Origin: Methanofollis formosanus
GTDB taxonomy: Archaea > Halobacteriota > Methanomicrobia > Methanomicrobiales > Methanofollaceae
Reading direction: 5' to 3'
Length of the DNA: 64,000 bases
Assembly: GCF_019633745.1 (NCBI RefSeq)
Contig: NZ_CP037968.1
Location: 1,618,789-1,682,788 of the forward strand
Of the stretch, positions 18,997 to 27,869 are shown piece after piece. The position numbers were made by a program, and so were the translations under genes. The notes beneath the pieces were generated by a model, which did no database searches, was not told where the DNA came from, and saw only the letters and a list, made by a program, of their open reading frames with translations. Position 1 is the stretch's first letter, and every line of letters starts with the position of its first letter.

Positions 18997-19332
18997 AGGC
19001 ATCAAAAAATTATTATTTTTCCAGTTCTGCAAAAACTATCCTCACATTTTTGCATAGTGTGTCACTCCCAGTTAGGATCCTATCCAAGGAGTTCAAGAAA
19101 GTTAATGCCTTGAGGTAGTCCCCCAGCAGACGATACAGGGAGGACAGGAGATCCGCGATCCCTTCATTGGATCAGGAAGATTAGCCTCTCCAGTTCTCAT
19201 GCCTCCACCATGCAGAAGCGACGACAATGCACATCGCACACACTGCTCAACACAAACAATCCATTCACGAAGAAAAAGAGAAACCCCACCCACCCCGAAA
19301 AAAAATAGTATCGGGAAGATTATCCTGAGACC
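18997..19332. other. gene-free right boundary of the AT-rich island
   Basis: A T-rich stretch at about 19005-19022 could end the operon transcript. An A-tract near 19300-19310 gives T-residues on the other strand for the convergent glutamine synthetase gene. I see no integrase, tRNA or obvious direct repeat. Confidence 0.4.
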
Positions 19333-20838
19333 TTACGCGACGTGCATGAAGCGGTCGACCAGTTCCGCGATCGCTTCCTTGTCGCCGTAGAGTTTCTCGC
19401 TGAGACCCTTGTCCTCATAGGCCTTGAGCGACGCCACCCTGCTGTCGATCATGCCGGCAGGGAAGATCGCATTCTCCTCGAAGATCGCACGCTTGGCATC
19501 GAGAGCCTCGGCCGACTCCCAGCAGGAGGCCGGGAGCTGTTCGAGCTGGTCCAGGCGGTCGCGGTACTCCGGCTTGAAGATGTTCACATCGACATAGAGC
19601 TTCTTCGCCAGTTCGAGAGCGTCGGGCATGTTGATACCGCGCAGCGAGGTGACGATGAGACCGGCGATCATCAGGTACGGATCGGCCGAGCCGTCGGGCA
19701 CCCTGAACTCGATCGTCTGCTTGGACGGGCGCTCAGCCTTTAGGCCGCGGTCGTACGGGTTGGCGTCCTGCGTCATGTGCTGGGCGCCGACCCAGCCTAG
19801 GGGCACGCGGACCACGACGGAGCGGTTGCGGTCGCCCCAGCAGATGTTGGTGGGCGCCTCCTGGTGCGGCACGAGCCTGAGGTACGAGGTCGGGATGGTG
19901 TCGCCGAAAGCGGTCAGGGCGTCGGCGGCATCGAGGATACCGGCGATCATCTTCCTGGCGAGCGGGCTCAACTTCCCCTCCTCGACCATCAGGTTCTGGC
20001 CGTCCTTCTCGACGAGCATGTGGAAGTGCATCCCGCTCCCTGCCTTGCCGACGGTGATCTTCGGGGCAAAGCTGATCTCGACGCCGTACTGGTACCCGAG
20101 CATCCGGAGGATCCACTTCGCGATGATCAGCTGCTCCGCGGCCTCCTCGACCGGCATGGGCAGGAACTCGATCTCGTGCTGCTCGAAGTACTGGTCCTCG
20201 GTGCTGAAGCACCCGACCTCGGAGTGGCCGTACTTGATCTTACCGCCGGCCTTGGCGATCAACCGCAGCGCCTCGGTCCGCAGGTCTTCGAACTTGGCGA
20301 AGGGTGCGGCGGTGTGGTAGCCCTTCTGGTCGAGACCGGGGTAGAGCTCCTCACGCTCGCTGATCACATAGTACTCCAGTTCGCCGAGGGTCTTGAAGAC
20401 GCCGCCGGTCTGCCTGGTGAACTCCTCGTTCGCCTTGCGCAGGACATACCCCGGAGCGCTCTCCAGCGGCTTGCCCTCGTAGTCATAGTACGAACAGAGG
20501 ATCTCGAGCGTCGGCACCTCGGTAAACGGATTGACGAAGGCGGTGCGGTAGCGCGGGATCACGTACAGGTCGCTGCTCCCCGCTTCGATGAACGAGAAGA
20601 TGTTGCTCCCGTCGACCCGCTCGCCGTCGGAGAGGATGGCGTCGAGATGCTCCTTCGAAGAGATGATAAAGTTGAGCGTCTTGAGCTTGCCGTCCTCCGC
20701 GGCATAGCGGAAATTCACCATCTCGATACCGTTTTCATAGCAAAAACGAATAATATCGTCTTTGGTAAATTCTGACGACGGCTTCTTGAGGAAGCGGACG
20801 AGGTCGTTTGGATTCATCAAGATCTCAGAGTCTTTCAT
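19333..20838 (-). CDS. glnA: glutamine synthetase
   Basis: This 501-residue protein should make glutamine from glutamate, ammonia and ATP in the cytoplasm. Recognisable parts are an N-terminal beta-grasp with NFRYAAEDG, the GELEYYV metal-site strand, GSGMHFHMLV (metal and substrate site), the NRSVVVRVP ATP-binding segment and EFRVPDGSADPYLMIAGL near the C-terminus. It is about 50 residues longer than a typical archaeal GSI-alpha. I cannot see the GSI-beta adenylylation tyrosine context, and a relative with another amine acceptor is possible. Promoter sequence lies in the long AT-richer spacer upstream. Confidence 0.88.
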   Translation of the reverse strand: MKDSEILMNPNDLVRFLKKPSSEFTKDDIIRFCYENGIEMVNFRYAAEDGKLKTLNFIISSKEHLDAILSDGERVDGSNIFSFIEAGSSDLYVIPRYRTAFVNPFTEVPTLEILCSYYDYEGKPLESAPGYVLRKANEEFTRQTGGVFKTLGELEYYVISEREELYPGLDQKGYHTAAPFAKFEDLRTEALRLIAKAGGKIKYGHSEVGCFSTEDQYFEQHEIEFLPMPVEEAAEQLIIAKWILRMLGYQYGVEISFAPKITVGKAGSGMHFHMLVEKDGQNLMVEEGKLSPLARKMIAGILDAADALTAFGDTIPTSYLRLVPHQEAPTNICWGDRNRSVVVRVPLGWVGAQHMTQDANPYDRGLKAERPSKQTIEFRVPDGSADPYLMIAGLIVTSLRGINMPDALELAKKLYVDVNIFKPEYRDRLDQLEQLPASCWESAEALDAKRAIFEENAIFPAGMIDSRVASLKAYEDKGLSEKLYGDKEAIAELVDRFMHVA

Positions 20839-21339
20839 GAGGTTCGGGGTACGTTACGACCGTATGGTTAATCATCTTTTCCTGCACGCTATGTCATGAT
20901 CGAAGGGCGCCCCTCCCCTCAAACAATTGCATCGCAGGATTTTAATAAAAATATACTCGTTCAGATATGCCTGTTCCGGAAGATCCCGGAAATCCCGGAC
21001 AATTTTCCACACCGTTGATCTGTCCCCAACACGTATCCGCCACCTCGCGGTGAAAAGGCATTCAAAGACCCGAATGGCCGTTAAAATCATATAAATGGCT
21101 TTAAACGCCCCAATGTGATCGCCCGGCATCTACGGCGGACATTCTGATCCCCATATACGAAAAAAGCGTTTTCTAAACTCTCTTCAGGATCTTCTCCTTT
21201 GCCTTCCCCGCTCAATCGCAATCCCGGGAGTCCGGGGGTCGCAAACCCAGGCAAGAAGATGAAGGAAGGCAGGTCGATCAGACGATGTTTCTGTCCTCTT
21301 CATATCAGTAGGAGGCTCGATGGGATCAAATCCTCATTC
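20839..21339. other. gene-free, AT-richer spacer upstream of glutamine synthetase
   Basis: No gene is supported; an 85-codon minus-strand frame has no family features. TATA-like words occur (AAAAATATAC near 20945; ATATAAATGG near 21092), so the stretch may hold a long regulated leader for the glutamine synthetase gene. Confidence 0.35.
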
Positions 21340-21356
21340 AAGCTTTTGGGATATGC

Positions 21357-21416
21357 TCGCAGTATGCAGAGGCATACTCCTGACGCACGCCCGATTCTCG
21401 AGAGCCAAAAAAAAGA
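21357..21416. repeat. repeat arm remnant beside the hsp20 gene
   Basis: An arm ends in CGCCCGATTCTCGAGAGCC followed by an A-tract, i.e. a T-tract and then the arm when read from the hsp20 gene. It abuts the hsp20 stop codon at 21419. Only one arm is present and it has diverged from the consensus (CTCGAG for CTACAG). Confidence 0.5.
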
Positions 21417-21418
21417 TT

Positions 21419-21892
21419 TTATTCCCAGCGGCCGGTCGGACCTTCATCGTCCTGAACCGGACCGAAGGCAACCTCAAGGACACCGTTCCGGTAGGTCATC
21501 CACTCCACCTGGAGGGCGGAGGGGGGAAGTTCGACCTGCTTGCGGTATGCTTGCTCGCCGTTCGCGGCGTCGATGTGGAGGACGGACCCCTCCTGCCAGA
21601 CCCTGATCTCCTCCTCCCGCATCCCGGGAATCTCGGCGGCCACCAGAAACTGTTCCTCGGCCTCCTGCACCTCGACCCAGGGCTCGTCCCGGCCCTCGTC
21701 ATCTTCGGCCATACCCCGCTTGCCCATCGGCGACCAGACCGGCGGCAGGACATGACACCGTCCCTCCTCGATCATCAGGTCGACCCTGAACGCGATCGAC
21801 CGGCCATCCCCTTCCGCCATCGCCCGGCAGACCATCCGTCTGATATATTCGCTGAGCTGCTGAAAATCTTCGTCTGGAATCTCAGAGTACAT
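21419..21892 (-). CDS. Hsp20/alpha-crystallin-family small heat shock protein
   Basis: The 157-residue protein has an N-terminal acidic/helical arm and an alpha-crystallin-type beta domain from about residue 72. That domain contains VQEAEEQFLVAAEIPGM, EEEIRVWQEGSVLHIDA and a final GVLEVAF strand, the family's typical G-x-L-x-(I/V/L) hallmark. Such proteins hold unfolding proteins in large oligomers. The usual C-terminal I-x-I anchor is not obvious, so oligomerisation may be weak. The start at 21892 follows GGGGGA. It lies downstream of rlmH on the same strand, about 100 bases away. Confidence 0.75.
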   Translation of the reverse strand: MYSEIPDEDFQQLSEYIRRMVCRAMAEGDGRSIAFRVDLMIEEGRCHVLPPVWSPMGKRGMAEDDEGRDEPWVEVQEAEEQFLVAAEIPGMREEEIRVWQEGSVLHIDAANGEQAYRKQVELPPSALQVEWMTYRNGVLEVAFGPVQDDEGPTGRWE

Positions 21893-21993
21893 GCTGATTG
21901 TGTCCCCCTTGTGGGTCCGTCGCCCGCAGGCTCGTCCACACAAATATACTGACCGCGGGATAATATGAGTTTTGATGACGGCACCCGCGGCCG

Positions 21994-22473
21994 TTATTTG
22001 TGGTACGGTTCTCCCCGCAGGATCCTGAACGCACGATAAATTTGCTCGAGGAGGATGACTCTGACCAGCGTATGGAGGAAGGTCATCTTCGAAAGCGAGA
22101 GGCGGAGATCGGAACGGGCATACACCGCATCGGAAAGTCCCAGAGGCCCTCCGATTAGAAACGAAACATCCCGCACCCCCTCGATCTCCCACCGGCCGAC
22201 GTGCTCGGCGAGTTCTTCGCTCGACCATGCCACCCCCGCCGGGTCGAGCGCGACGACCAGGGCACCGTCGGGGACCGCGGCAAGCAACCGTTCCCCCTCC
22301 CGCTCCTTGACCTGCACCTCCTCGGCAGGGGAGGCGTTCTTCGGGATCCGCTCGTCCCGCACCTCGACGACCTTCGCCCCCCCGTACGGCCCCAGGCGCT
22401 TCTCATACTCTGCGATCCCCTCGGCGATGTAGCGCTCCTTCGCCTTCCCGACAGCGACGACACTGACCCGCAT
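21994..22473 (-). CDS. rlmH: 23S rRNA (pseudouridine-1915-N3) methyltransferase
   Basis: The 159-residue SPOUT methyltransferase modifies a pseudouridine in the 23S rRNA helix-69 loop on the assembled ribosome. Family features are the VVAVGKAK start, the VALDPAG strand, the FLIGGPLGLS knot loop that binds S-adenosylmethionine, and LSLSKMTFLHTLVRVILLEQ leading to the conserved end RGEPYHK. Length is standard. Confidence 0.95.
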   Translation of the reverse strand: MRVSVVAVGKAKERYIAEGIAEYEKRLGPYGGAKVVEVRDERIPKNASPAEEVQVKEREGERLLAAVPDGALVVALDPAGVAWSSEELAEHVGRWEIEGVRDVSFLIGGPLGLSDAVYARSDLRLSLSKMTFLHTLVRVILLEQIYRAFRILRGEPYHK

Positions 22474-22632
22474 ACCTTTCCCTCCTCTATTCCTCTGTCT
22501 GGAGGATATTTACCCCCTCACTCCGGCACCCCGACAGGTCGAGGTCGACCGACCCGTCACGCTCAAACCCTACCCGCATGTCATCAAATATACAATCTCC
22601 GTATCACACCGGCGCTCCAGATAGAAAAATCT

Positions 22633-22640
22633 CTAAATAA
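22633..22640 (+). promoter_or_regulatory. candidate TATA box for the PEGA-protein gene
   Basis: CTAAATAA lies about 25 bases upstream of the region of the two candidate start codons (22654 and 22669). It is the only AT-rich block in the short spacer. Confidence 0.35.
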
Positions 22641-22653
22641 TGAAGATAACCGG

Positions 22654-23592
22654 ATGAGTGGTGATAGCATGGAGAGAAAATACACCATCTTCCTTGTCGT
22701 CATGCTCTTCGCTGGCATGGTCACCTTTGCCAGCGCAGCAACCGGCGACACCGGTCTGATCGGCGGGGACAAAGGCTACTTCGCCGTCCACTGCAACGTG
22801 GACGGGGCGAAGGTCTACTTCGACGACGACCTGAAAGGTGAGATCAAGGACGGCCGCCTGCTTGTGGAGGTCTACACCACCGCAACGCCGTACAAGACGA
22901 TCAGCGTCGAGGCCGACGGTTACCAGACGCACACCGCACCCATCCTCGAGTACCCGGGAAAGGGTGAGACCGTGGACCTGACGGTGACCCTGCAGCCCGC
23001 ACTCATCGGCGGGGATAAAGGGGCGTACCTGGTGAAGTGCAATGTCGACGGGGCAAAGGTCTACTTCGACAGCGACTTCAAGGGCGAGGTCAAAGACGGA
23101 GAACTCCTCGTCGAGGTCTACACCACCGGCACCCCGTACAAGATGATCAGCGTCGAGGCGGACGGCTATGAGACCTACACCGCGCCGATCGAGACCTACC
23201 CGGCAAAGGGCGAGACCGTCGAACTCGACGTCACCCTCGAGCAGGCACCCATCGGCGGGGACATGGGCGCGTTCCTGGTGAAGTGCAATGTCGACGGCGC
23301 AGCGGTCTTCTTCGATGAAGACCTGAAGGGCGAGATCAAGAACGGAGAACTGCTGGTGAGGGTCTACACCACGGCAACGCCGTACAAGACCATCACCGTC
23401 GAGGCACCCGGCTACCAGGCCGCGATCGTGCAGATCCAGCAGCGCCCGGCACAGGGCGAGACCGTCGAGGTCGCCGTCGCCCTCACGCCCGTACCGACGC
23501 CGACGCAGACCCAGACGCCCCTCTCCCTCTTCCCCGTACTCGGGGCGCTCGGACTCTGCAGTGCGCTCTTCCTGCTCAACAGGAAAAACTAA
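22654..23592 (+). CDS. surface protein with three PEGA repeats and a C-terminal membrane anchor
   Basis: The 312-residue protein starts at the ATG at 22654; a second ATG at 22669, preceded by GGTGAT, is equally possible. A signal peptide ends near FASA. Three near-identical repeats of about 80 residues follow, each with NVDGAKVYFD, a KGE.K.G.L.V.VYTT.TPYK core and VEA.GY. This is the PEGA-domain pattern, usually a beta-rich surface module that may bind polymers or proteins. A Pro/Thr/Gln linker and a hydrophobic segment ending in LLNRKN form a C-terminal anchor. No PGF motif is present, so archaeosortase processing is doubtful. Its stop codon overlaps that of the convergent gene. Confidence 0.85.
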   Translation: MSGDSMERKYTIFLVVMLFAGMVTFASAATGDTGLIGGDKGYFAVHCNVDGAKVYFDDDLKGEIKDGRLLVEVYTTATPYKTISVEADGYQTHTAPILEYPGKGETVDLTVTLQPALIGGDKGAYLVKCNVDGAKVYFDSDFKGEVKDGELLVEVYTTGTPYKMISVEADGYETYTAPIETYPAKGETVELDVTLEQAPIGGDMGAFLVKCNVDGAAVFFDEDLKGEIKNGELLVRVYTTATPYKTITVEAPGYQAAIVQIQQRPAQGETVEVAVALTPVPTPTQTQTPLSLFPVLGALGLCSALFLLNRKN

Positions 23593-24113
23593 CTCTTTTT
23601 TCCAGCGAGGCGCTCGAAGAAGGGGCGTTTCAGTTGACCAATCTCGAAGTCGAAGTAGTCCACCCACTCGGCGATGAGCGAGGTCTTCTTCTCTCCGGCG
23701 GCGAGACGTTCCTCCAGCGCCGCGATCTCACCGGTGAGTTCCCGCCGCTGCCGCTCCAGTTCGGCCCTGAGCGCCTCGATCTCCAGCGCCTGCCTCGCCA
23801 CCTGGCCCTTGAGGTCGCGGGCCTCCAGATAGGCGAGGGTGACCGGGGAGGGTTCGAGTTCCTCCGCCGCCGCCGCTTCGCCTGCAGGTTTCACCGTTGC
23901 CGCAACCGGCCGCTGTTCCTCTCCGCCAGCGGCCTCCTCGGCCAGACGTTTCACCGTCTCGACGGAGGCAGGGGCGTACAGACGGACCGGCCCGATGCTC
24001 CGGCCGCGGAAGAGGTCGGGATGGGCATGGAGGTACTCCCGCACCTCGTCCTCCGGGAGACCGGCAAGGTCGGCGATCTCGGCGGGCTTCAGATAGACCA
24101 TTCCTGTCTTCAT
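23589..24113 (-). CDS. MerR-like helix-turn-helix protein with a coiled coil
   Basis: Taking the Met at 24113, the 174-residue protein begins with VYLKPAEIADLAGLPEDEVR, a MerR/excisionase-style winged helix-turn-helix, and continues through YAPASVETVKRLAEE. An Ala/Glu-rich linker and a coiled coil (about residues 95-145, Leu/Glu/Arg heptads) follow, then an aromatic tail WVDYFDFEIGQLKRPFFERL. It is probably a DNA-binding regulator that dimerises through the coiled coil; the ligand or target is unknown. The frame is open to 24230, but the extra N-terminal part is GC-rich and shows no domain. It converges on the PEGA gene with overlapping stops. Confidence 0.65.
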   Translation of the reverse strand: MKTGMVYLKPAEIADLAGLPEDEVREYLHAHPDLFRGRSIGPVRLYAPASVETVKRLAEEAAGGEEQRPVAATVKPAGEAAAAEELEPSPVTLAYLEARDLKGQVARQALEIEALRAELERQRRELTGEIAALEERLAAGEKKTSLIAEWVDYFDFEIGQLKRPFFERLAGKKS

Positions 24114-24239
24114 GGCTGAGCAGATCATCCCCCCGGCACCGGAAAAAGTCTCCCATTTCGCACGACGTGCGGCCGACCTTCCCCGGAGCGCACCCGGAGC
24201 ATCCAAGAGATTATATAATGTGTCGGCCATCTCCCGGCC

Positions 24240-24479
24240 ATGACCCTGTATGCGGAAGTACTGGACAAAATCGCGGCACTGCTCACCGCCGCCTTCGGAC
24301 TGGTCGCCGCACTGGCATGGAACGGGGCGATCCAGGAACTCTTCAAGGAACTTTTTGGGACGGCGGAGAACCTGACCGCACAGACCATCTATGCCGTCGT
24401 CGTGACCATCGTTGCCGTGCTGGTCACCATCATGATCGCACGGGCGGCTGCAAAAGCAAAAGGAGAGACGAAAACGTGA
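24240..24479 (+). CDS. DUF5654-family small membrane protein
   Basis: The 79-residue protein has two hydrophobic helices (about 12-30 and 48-69) joined by an amphipathic loop, with the LAWNGAIQELF and AVVVTIVAVLVTI features I associate with DUF5654. Such proteins are common in euryarchaea and have no known function. It ends in a hairpin shared with the convergent secreted-protein gene. Confidence 0.7.
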   Translation: MTLYAEVLDKIAALLTAAFGLVAALAWNGAIQELFKELFGTAENLTAQTIYAVVVTIVAVLVTIMIARAAAKAKGETKT

Positions 24480-24496
24480 AGGGGATGCCCTTCACG
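24475..24496. terminator. bidirectional hairpin between convergent genes
   Basis: CGTGAAGGG and CCCTTCACG form a perfect 9-bp stem with a 4-base loop. It covers the stop codon on the plus strand and lies at the stop of the minus-strand gene. There is no T-tract, so it may stall polymerase or protect both 3' ends and not act as a classical terminator. Confidence 0.55.
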
Positions 24497-25316
24497 GGAT
24501 AAGCCATCCGAAGAGGCCCTGGTCGTCAGTCTCGTTCTGCACGAGTGCGGAGAGCCTGGCCTGCTCCTCTTCCATCACGGTAAGCTGCTCCATCAGGAGC
24601 GTCCGGGTCTGGTTGTCGCAGGTGCAGTTCTCGACGAGCCGCTGCATCTCACGGATCTGATCGGAGGTCCGGTTGAGGTTCTGGCAGAGGGCCGCCACCG
24701 CCTCCTGATCGCCGCCGAAGAGGAGACGGGTCAATCCCTGCCGCTCCTGGATCTGCTGCTCGGCCATCATCCTGGTCTGGACCGAGGTGTTGAACTCTCT
24801 GGCGATCGCCGAGATGTTCTCCCCGATCCCGCCGTCCATCTCGCCCGCCGCAAGGAGGGTGTGAACTGCTGTACTGACCTGGTTCCGGTTCTTCCAGGTC
24901 GAAGGCGGCCAGGTGAAATTCTCGGAGAGGTCGACGGTACCGTTCGTCTCGTTCACCGCGGAGGGGATACGCTTCGCAAGTCCCGGAGGGAGAGGCTTCG
25001 CATTCTCATCCTGGGGCAGGCGCTTTGCAATACCGGGCGGGATCCTCTTGGTCGGTTTGATCACAGGTTCCTGATCGGTTTCGTTCTCGGCGATCTCAGG
25101 GACGTCCTCGGTCTCGTTCTCGGCGATGTCCGGAATGTCCCCGGTTTCGTTCTCAGCAAGCGTTGCGATCGGCGTTATCACTTCGTCCTGGGAAGAGACG
25201 GACTTTTTTGCCCATCCCTTCTCATGGACGTTGCCCTTCTCTCCGGGAACCGCCAGGGCCGGAGCGGCAAGAAGGAGGAGGAGGGCGATCATCAGTACGG
25301 CTGTGCGGGATCTCAT
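24492..25316 (-). CDS. secreted acidic protein with short repeats and a coiled coil
   Basis: With the Met at 25316, the 274-residue protein has a signal peptide (hydrophobic core ending in APALA). A low-complexity region follows with tandem AENET(E/D/G)D.P repeats, then two PPG(I/L)AKR(L/I)P motifs and a C-terminal helical part (about residues 175-265) rich in Gln/Glu with several N-x-T/S sites and three cysteines. There is no membrane anchor or enzyme motif. It may be a periplasmic-like or surface-layer-associated structural protein. I do not recognise a named family. Confidence 0.6.
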   Translation of the reverse strand: MRSRTAVLMIALLLLLAAPALAVPGEKGNVHEKGWAKKSVSSQDEVITPIATLAENETGDIPDIAENETEDVPEIAENETDQEPVIKPTKRIPPGIAKRLPQDENAKPLPPGLAKRIPSAVNETNGTVDLSENFTWPPSTWKNRNQVSTAVHTLLAAGEMDGGIGENISAIAREFNTSVQTRMMAEQQIQERQGLTRLLFGGDQEAVAALCQNLNRTSDQIREMQRLVENCTCDNQTRTLLMEQLTVMEEEQARLSALVQNETDDQGLFGWLIP

Positions 25317-25395
25317 AGGAATCACCGACACGATCTCTGCCGACCTCTCTATATGAGAATTCTGAACTCCGGAGTTGGATAAAAGAGGAGGAAGT

Positions 25396-26076
25396 TCAGA
25401 CCGCCGGGGCGTACCGTTTCCAGAGGAGGACGAGCCCGCCGATCATGGCAACGACCGCGAGAAGGGCCCCGCACCCCAGGAAGACACTCTCCCTGAAGAG
25501 GGAGAGAAGGGCGGTGGTCCCGAGGGCGATCCCGAAACTGCTGATGATGCTCCCGGTCAGTACGCATCCCACCACGACCGCGGGGGTCAGCCCCATCAGT
25601 CGTCCGAGGATGGTGGCATTCATGCCGCCGGAACCCTGGAAGGGAACGATCACAAAGATGGTCAGGCCGACGGTGGAGAGGCGCCCCAGCCAGGGGTGGG
25701 ACTCGATGTACGACTGACACCCTTCCATCACCCGTCCGATCCACGGGCCGACGTACGGGATCTTCAGGGTCAGGTCGAGGTTGAGGGCGACGAAGAGCGA
25801 GGTGCTCAGGTCGATGACGACGATGATCATCGCAAGGAGCCACCAGGGCTCGCCAAGTCCGATCCCGACCGGGATTACCGACTCCTTCCCGGCCGGCGGG
25901 ACGATGTACGCCGCGAGCAGCCCCGCGAGGGTCAGGTAGTTCTCGTGGGGCGTGGTCAGGTAGAGGGAAATAAGGAGAGCCGCGACAAGTCCGAATGGGA
26001 GGGCCAGTTTGACCGCCCGATCGACCACCAGGTTGGGGTGGAATGAGACTCCGTTGGTGAGCAGCATCCCTGTCAT
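25396..26076 (-). CDS. small multi-drug export family membrane protein (COG2426)
   Basis: The 226-residue integral membrane protein has about six hydrophobic helices and the family motifs AAYIVPPAGKESVIPVGI, an intramembrane GLGEPWW, LNLDLTLKIPYVGPW and PFQGSGGMNATILGR. The family is annotated as small multi-drug export, but a transport substrate has not been shown as far as I know. Its start overlaps the stop of the upstream paralogue (ATGA), so the pair is translated together and may form a heteromeric complex. Confidence 0.8.
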   Translation of the reverse strand: MTGMLLTNGVSFHPNLVVDRAVKLALPFGLVAALLISLYLTTPHENYLTLAGLLAAYIVPPAGKESVIPVGIGLGEPWWLLAMIIVVIDLSTSLFVALNLDLTLKIPYVGPWIGRVMEGCQSYIESHPWLGRLSTVGLTIFVIVPFQGSGGMNATILGRLMGLTPAVVVGCVLTGSIISSFGIALGTTALLSLFRESVFLGCGALLAVVAMIGGLVLLWKRYAPAV

Positions 26077-26756
26077 CTCTCCCTGTAGGTTGGTGCCGGC
26101 CCCTTATCAAAGAGCGCCACGCGGCGAAGTATACAGCCCGCGGCGACGAGAACGACGAGAAGAACGATCCCGATAATAAGCCCTCCGCCGGCAAGAGAGA
26201 GGGCGGCCTCGGCACCAAGGGCGAGAAGCGCCGAACCGGCGGCCGCCCCGAGGCCGACACAGCAGATCACCCCGCGTTCGCCCAGGCCCAGCAGCCGGCC
26301 CACCACCGCACCGCCGACACCCCCCGAGCCCTCCATCGGCAGGGAGGTGAAGAGGACAAGCCCCGCGCACGAGAGGCCCCGCAACCATGCCCTGCGCTCG
26401 AGAACCGCCCTGCCCGTCTCGACCAGAGCGGCCAGCCGCGGCCCGACATAGGGAAGGGAGAGGACGAGGTCGAAGTTGAGGGCGACGACGAGGCAGCCGA
26501 CGACGTCCACATAGGTGCAGGTGAGCGCGGTCAGCCACCATGGCTGGCCGAGGGCGGCGGCGAGCGGGATGAGCGCCTCACGCCCGACCGGCGGGACGAC
26601 ATAGGCCGCCATCAGGCCGGTATAGAATACTGCTTCATCGGGGAAGACGAGAAAGAGAAAGAGGGCGTACAGGGGGTAGAGGAGAAGGGGGAGGACCACT
26701 CTCCCGAGACGCCCGCGCCGGTCTGCCCGTGATAGGATCCGCCCTTCTCCGGCCAT
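26073..26756 (-). CDS. small multi-drug export family membrane protein, paralogue
   Basis: The 227-residue membrane protein is homologous to its downstream partner. Shared features are AAYVVPPVGREALIPLAAAL, GQPWW, LNFDLVLSLPYVGPR and PMEGSGGVGGAVVGR. The start at 26756 follows a GGTGA ribosome-binding site and is preferred to the upstream Met at 26783. It is GC-rich and more diverged in the hydrophobic parts than in the motifs. Two adjacent paralogues with conserved loop motifs suggest a two-subunit carrier, as in paired small transporters; that is inference. Confidence 0.78.
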   Translation of the reverse strand: MAGEGRILSRADRRGRLGRVVLPLLLYPLYALFLFLVFPDEAVFYTGLMAAYVVPPVGREALIPLAAALGQPWWLTALTCTYVDVVGCLVVALNFDLVLSLPYVGPRLAALVETGRAVLERRAWLRGLSCAGLVLFTSLPMEGSGGVGGAVVGRLLGLGERGVICCVGLGAAAGSALLALGAEAALSLAGGGLIIGIVLLVVLVAAGCILRRVALFDKGPAPTYRER

Positions 26757-26810
26757 GTCACCACGATCTCTCCGGCCCCACATAAAATGGTGGCGACCAG
26801 GCAGGAGTAT

Positions 26811-26850
26811 GGGGCATGAATCCGCGGTTCAAGCACATGCGCTTGAACAG
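26811..26850. repeat. divergent repeat arm at the left of hairpin array A
   Basis: A GGGGCATGAATCC word followed by GGTTCAAGCACATGCGCTTG matches the arm seen elsewhere. Here the second half is close to a perfect inverted repeat (GTTCAAGC...GCTTGAAC), which shows the arm itself can form a hairpin. Confidence 0.5.
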
Positions 26851-26884
26851 ATCCCCGCTCCTTGCGAGGGGGGGATGAGCGGGG

Positions 26885-27840
26885 GCGGCATGGCCGAACA
26901 TCACGCCGCTCCATCGTCATGACCCCGGAGAGAGTTCAGCGGGATCACGATCCCCGTGCCGTCTCCCATCCTATCCTCTCGCGAGACGATGGAAAAGATT
27001 CGATGACGGGGGAGCAGCACATCTGATCATCACGCCGTTCCGTTTTCATGACCCCGAAGATAGACCCGGGACGAGAAAGAGTGGATCGCTTTTCAGCAGG
27101 ATCACATCACTCCATGCCGCTCCCCGCCCAATCCTCTCGCGAGAGAGCAGAAAAGATTCGGTGATAGGGGAGCGGCACATTCTGATCAACACGCCGTCCT
27201 GTTTTCATGACCCCGAAGATAGAACTGAGACGGGAGAGGGCCGATCACTTTTCAGAGGAGCACACCAACCCGTGCCGTCCCCGCCCTATCTTCTCGCGAG
27301 ATGGCAGAACAGATTCATAGATCAGGGACGGCACGTTCTGATCATCACGCCTTCCCGTTTTCATGACCCCGAAGATAGAACCGCAAAGGCCACATCGGAG
27401 AGCCTGACTCCTCAAATCACGACGAAACAACAGAAACGAACTCAAGCCATTGCCGTTCCCAGCCCAATCCTCTCGCGAGAGGGCAGAAAAGATTCGGTGA
27501 TAGGGGAGCGGCACATTCTGATCAGTACGCTATCCTGTCAGCATGACCCCGAAGATAGAACCCGGATCAGAGAGGGTTGATCTTTTTTCCGAGGAATCAC
27601 ACGACGTGCCGTCCCCCGTCCTATCTTCTCGCGAGACGGCGGAACAGATCGGGTGATGAGGGGACGGCATGCCCGATCACCACACTCTCCCCGTTTTCAT
27701 GACCCCGAAGATAGGACCGCCCCACCGCTTTCATCACAACAGAACAGTAGACACGAACATCACCTCTCGCCGTCCCCCACCCTTACGCCGGGGGCCCGGG
27801 CGATTGTTCAAGCCCTCGATACTGCCGAAAAGTCCTCAGG
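26885..27840. repeat. hairpin array A: about six tandem C-rich hairpin units
   Basis: Units start near 26958, 27115, 27274, 27452, 27608 and 27769, spaced 156-178 bases, with a partial unit on the left. A unit reads: arm GCCGTCCCC, CCTATCTTC, the palindrome TCTCGCGAGA, arm GGGGACGGC, then CTGATCATCACGCC and GTTTTCATGACCCCGAAGAT followed by a final AG. Arms co-vary (GCCGCTCCCC with GGGGAGCGGC in the 27115 unit). The GAAGATAG can pair with CTATCTTC upstream. No coding potential is supported. The array separates the membrane-protein pair from ribL. Confidence 0.75.
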
Positions 27841-27869
27841 TACGAAAAAAGTATCAGAGACCGGAGCGT

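Noticed and set aside
19864-20775. A 303-codon plus-strand frame
   Set aside because: It is the antisense shadow of glutamine synthetase.
20872-21129. A possible 85-residue minus-strand gene
   Set aside because: No ribosome-binding site or recognisable motif; it lies in the leader of glutamine synthetase.
23634-24119. A 161-codon plus-strand frame opposite the coiled-coil regulator
   Set aside because: It is the antisense of the MerR-like gene, whose helix-turn-helix and coiled coil are clear.
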